This document shows, in pieces, positions 29,619 to 32,537 of a stretch of 32,537 nucleotides of DNA (positions are counted from its first letter, which is position 1; every line of letters begins with the position of its first letter). Made by a program: the position numbers and the translations under genes. The notes beneath the pieces are model-generated. The model did not search any database. It had not been told where the DNA came from and worked only from the letters and a program-made list of their open reading frames with translations. The DNA comes from Ministeria vibrans ATCC 50519 (lineage: Eukaryota; Opisthokonta; Filasterea), in assembly GCA_943704425.1 (NCBI GenBank), contig CALSCP010000425.1, positions 74,917-107,453 on the forward strand, read 5' to 3'.

Positions 29619-31649
29619 AGGGGGAAAGAGTGATACATGGAATCATGGAAAAATAATTAGTTGTAGCTAAGGGGGTTTTTTTGGCAGGGCCACCTGAGGA
29701 TGTACACAATAAGCATTACGAGTGACGCGCGCGACCATTGTGCGTCATCACCGTGTGCCAATGGGGCAGCGTGCACGAGCACGTTTCAGGAGACGTACGC
29801 TTGTAACTGCTCGAGTGGGTATGTGGGTGCACAGTGTACTCTGGTGGATCCGTGTCTGTCTAGTCCGTGTGTGGGTGAGGCGAGTTGCTATGGCGACACA
29901 GTCGATGGGAGTCCAACGTGTTCGTGTCCTTCTGGTTTCACTGGCGCTCTCTGTGAATCTGAGCTGGACCCGTGTGCATCGAACCCCTGTGCATTTTCAT
30001 CGACGTGCCTGCGCCACAATGGCACACACTACACCTGTGTGTGTACAATGGGATTCTCGGGTCCCACTTGTGCACTTGACACGAATGAATGTGCATCGAG
30101 TCCCTGTCACTCCACTGCCACCTGTGCGACTCCCACTGCAAACTCATTCACTTGTCTGTGCCCGGCCACACAGACAGGCCCTCTCTGCGAAACCACCATT
30201 GATCATTGCGACTCATCTCCTTGTCAAAACGATGGAACGTGCTCTAGTTTTCTTTCCACTCAAATTGTCTGTCAGTGCTCCCAAAATTTTACTGGTTCCC
30301 TCTGCGAAACAAGTCTTCTTCCTGTCTTTGCCACATCGATTGTCACAGTCACTCCTCCTCCCTCTTATCCGATTCAAGACCACACCATAACCACTCTTAC
30401 TTTATCGAATCCCATTGGATCTTTTATTCGCGGACTGACAGTAAGTGAATACTTTCAATGCATACATTGCGTGATCATTGTGTGCGTAGATTCAAGTGAG
30501 TCTCACTCACTCTTACACTGGCGATTTAAAAATTTCTGTGAAGAGTCCCGGAGGGATTGAAGTAAGTGTTTACACTGTGTGAATATTTTGACTGAGTACG
30601 TGTTTGAGTTTGACATAATCAAGTAGTTTGAGTTTTTTTTTGGTTTGTACTAATCTCTCTTTTTCATCAGCGCACTCTGTTTAATCGTCGTGGCTCAAGT
30701 GGAAATAACCTCGATCAAACGGTAACTCCAAAAGTGCCCTTGTCACTTGGATTTCCTTTCACACATCTCGTTTACTTTCTTCTAGGTGTTCAGCGATTTA
30801 GCAGCCAATCCGATTTCCAGTGGCAGCGCACCGTTTCTCGGAGTGTTCCGTCCCGAGCAGCCACTGAGTGTGTACTACTGCGATGCGGATGCCAAAGGGG
30901 ATTGGGCAGTGCTTGTGCGTGACTTGGCGGCTGGCGATTCGGGGGAGGTGACGGAAGTGCAGTGTGTGTGGGAGTTGGTGGCCAATGTGAATGCGACAGA
31001 ATGTCTTGCCTTGGTTGCAACTGAACCCTTTTTGGACTCGGGCGGTTCTACCGGTCGCTCAAGTCTCCTCTCTCCCTCCGTGATTGCATTTATTTCCATT
31101 GTCTCACTGGTTGTGTTCTACTACGTTGTCAAGGCCTGTGCACGCTCAGGGATACTGCGTGGCACCCATGCATCGTCATCGCCATCGTACAACCCAAACG
31201 CGTTTCAACTGAACGAGCTGGACTTGACGAACCCAACGAATACGAATAATAATAATAATAGCAACAACAACAACAACAATAATAATAATAACACGGCTGT
31301 GTTTGATTTCAATAACATTCCTCCGCCCGCTCCAATGGGACTGGAGCATTTGCCGCACGGTGCTCCGCCCGCCTACACACGCACTCCTACTGCCACGGAG
31401 GTTGTGCCGCCGCCACAAATGAGCCCACCAACCGTGGTAGGACACAGTACCGTGCTTGTGCTTGAGCCCACTGTGAACACTGAGACGCCCCTGACGGAGC
31501 TGGTTATGTCCAACACTGTCCCCACCGCTGAAGAAGCGCCACTCAACAATGCTGATGATGAGGATGAGTTGCCCGCCTACGACGACCTTTTCAGTGCAGC
31601 TGAAGCTCCCCCGCCAGTGCCGAATGAGCAGGGCGAGAGCAATGCCTGA
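28471..31649 (+). CDS. EGF/P-domain membrane receptor B (paralogue of A)
   Basis: Eight exons: 28471-28559, 28641-28820, 29083-29217, 29275-29392, 29688-30440, 30490-30561, 30671-30721, 30786-31649; 753 residues. Exons 2, 3, 4, 6 and 7 have exactly the sizes seen in receptor A (180, 135, 118, 72, 51) and all introns share phase. Exon 5 is 144 bases longer, about one extra EGF module (five instead of four). The order is the same: signal peptide, short EGF, P domain (LGELSLELISPEGT, APFSGDYQP, GDWILQITD), EGF array (one is DTNECASSPC, calcium-binding type), second P domain (YTGDLKISVKSPGG), membrane helix (VIAFISIVSLVVFYYVV), and a tail with an Asn run, APPAY and LPAYDDLF. Intron 1 (81 bases) is open in frame, so retention is possible. 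Function inferred as for A. Confidence 0.85.
29411..29640. repeat. (GA)n-rich intron of receptor B
   Basis: Most of the 29393-29687 intron is GA-rich with GAGG interruptions. It contains one copy, at 29484-29503, that resembles the reverse complement of the SBDS 16-bp intron unit. The open frames across it are low-complexity artefacts. Confidence 0.85.
31245..31291 (+). repeat. Coding AAT/AAC repeat (poly-Asn) in receptor B tail
   Basis: The run encodes an almost pure Asn tract of about 16 residues in the cytoplasmic tail. It mixes AAT and AAC codons, so it is probably tolerated low-complexity protein. Receptor A lacks it. Confidence 0.85.
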
Positions 31650-32276
31650 GGGAACACATTAAGAGACAGAGAGTATCCTGTACCATATTATTAATAATAA
31701 CTATTGCAACTTATTCATGTGAACATAAAACAACCGAGTATAACGGTGATGGAATCGGCTGCTATGAGAACATAGCGGGAGGTGGAATTTTTGATTGTCG
31801 GATACCGCTTTTCGTTGATCGCCCGATCACTCGTGTTAGTGTTGAGTCCATTGCAGCGGAGTAATAAAGGACTCGCCCAATTTTCCTTTCAGATCTAGAG
31901 AGACATAAAAGACACTGTATTCACCGGCTGGCTTCGGACTGGCTTCTCCCACTCGAGCACACAAACACGATCGCTCTGTTGCGGCGACAGACACGTTGTC
32001 ATGCGCATTGATTCCGACAAACTGCCAGGTATCTCAACGGGCGGTGGGTTCTTGAGAGGCCGGCGGTGTGAGTGGCCGACCGAGCGTAAGAACAAAGCTG
32101 TTTGTTTGCGTTGTCGCTTGTTTTTTAAAAATGGGTTCTTCTTCTTCTTTATAACGTATTAAAATTCTGATTATAAACGAGTTCTTCTTTTCTTTTATAT
32201 AACATAATTAAAAATTATTATTATGAGTTAAAATAATTCTGATTGTGAGCGTGCGGACACCTTCACATTGTGAGGA
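31650..32276. other. Unassigned spacer with coding-like fragments on both strands
   Basis: No gene can be defined. On the plus strand one frame is open from the end of receptor B to a double stop near 31861-31866, without ATG. On the minus strand 32095-31895 has exon-like codon use (it contains DRVCVLEWEKPV) but no ATG start until its middle and no clear acceptor. A plus-strand acceptor (TTTCCTTTCAG) ends at 31892. These may be relics or terminal exons of unrecognised genes. From 32100 onward the sequence is AT-rich. Confidence 0.3.
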
Positions 32277-32537
32277 CTATGGCGTCGGTGTGTGCGTGGA
32301 AGCCGATGTGGGAGCGCTGACGACGCCATTGTCGTCGCGGTACAGCAGAATGTCGCCCTCGTTGGGCGGCTCGTCCCAATCACTCCAGATGCGACCTGCA
32401 AGAAGTGCCTGCTTCATGTCGGCGGGGGCCATCGCCTGCAGTCGTCGTCGTAGGTCGCGCACAGAGATGACAGTCTCGCCGGGCGCAAACCCTTCGTGTG
32501 TCGGTCCCAGTGCGCGCACCAGAAGCTCCGTCAGCTG
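32277..32537 (-). CDS. C-terminus of a gene related to the caspase-like tail (partial)
   Basis: The reverse-strand frame is open from the window edge to a TAG at 32279-32277, giving the last 86 residues; the start lies outside. The stretch from SVRDLRRRLQAM through GRIWSDW to GDILLYR aligns with the end of the caspase-like protein at the left edge (SAAELCRRLTLM, SRIWDSW, GDILLDR), with nearly the same spacing. This suggests a second caspase-like paralogue or another protein sharing this C-terminal block. The catalytic part is not in the window, so the family assignment is inference. Confidence 0.6.
   Translation of the reverse strand, partial: QLTELLVRALGPTHEGFAPGETVISVRDLRRRLQAMAPADMKQALLAGRIWSDWDEPPNEGDILLYRDDNGVVSAPTSASTHTPTP

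Noticed and set aside
29299-29709. Overlapping plus and minus frames of Ser-Leu or Arg-Glu repeats
   Set aside because: They are low-complexity GA intron sequence of receptor B. The real exons on both sides are conserved with receptor A.
1-32537. Transposon or provirus content
   Set aside because: No transposase, reverse transcriptase, integrase or long terminal repeat motif was visible in any frame I read. Only simple repeats and minisatellites were found.

Overview
The window is nuclear DNA from a unicellular eukaryote. Coding exons are fairly GC-rich, intergenic DNA is AT-rich, and the code is standard. Genes are split by short GT-AG introns, about 45 to 430 bases. I resolved about 46 introns by hand; each splice model keeps frame and restores conserved family motifs. 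The gene mix (Roco, caspase-like, Patronin/CAMSAP, kelch receptor kinase of TKL type, EGF receptors) suggests a free-living amoeboid or flagellate protist, but I cannot assign a species or phylum.

Layout, left to right: (1) a Roc-COR protein whose last exon adds a caspase-like (peptidase C14) domain (103-2910, +); (2) a Patronin/CAMSAP microtubule minus-end protein with CH and CKK domains (3414-6291, +); (3) a 2 kb gene-poor stretch with a long CT microsatellite and a GC-richer, possibly decayed patch; (4) a single-pass receptor with kelch repeats outside and a TKL kinase inside (8334-12146, +); (5) ERCC6/CSB/RAD26, the transcription-coupled repair ATPase (12327-16380, +), with an 8-N assembly gap; (6) guanylate kinase (16567-17261, -); (7) a RANBP9/10-type SPRY-LisH-CTLH-CRA protein (17624-20284, -), divergent from (8) TFIP11, a G-patch spliceosome disassembly factor (20426-22938, +); (9) a tentative small C2H2 gene (22952-23283, -); (10) SBDS (23767-25359, +); (11, 12) two tandem paralogous membrane receptors with signal peptide, EGF modules, two proprotein-convertase-type P domains, one membrane segment and a PPxY tail (25518-28101 and 28471-31649, +); (13) the 3' end of a gene on the minus strand at the right edge (32277-32537), whose C-terminus matches that of the caspase-like gene at the left edge.

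The housekeeping genes (CSB, GUK, RANBP9, TFIP11, SBDS) form a block between two accessory signalling regions. The most unusual items are the Roc-COR-caspase fusion with a related C-terminus at the far edge, the P-domain/EGF receptor pair with identical sizes and phases for six internal exons, the kelch-TKL receptor, and a 16-bp pyrimidine/purine-skewed minisatellite family recurring in introns of at least four genes. No tRNA, rRNA, CRISPR array or recognisable transposase was found.
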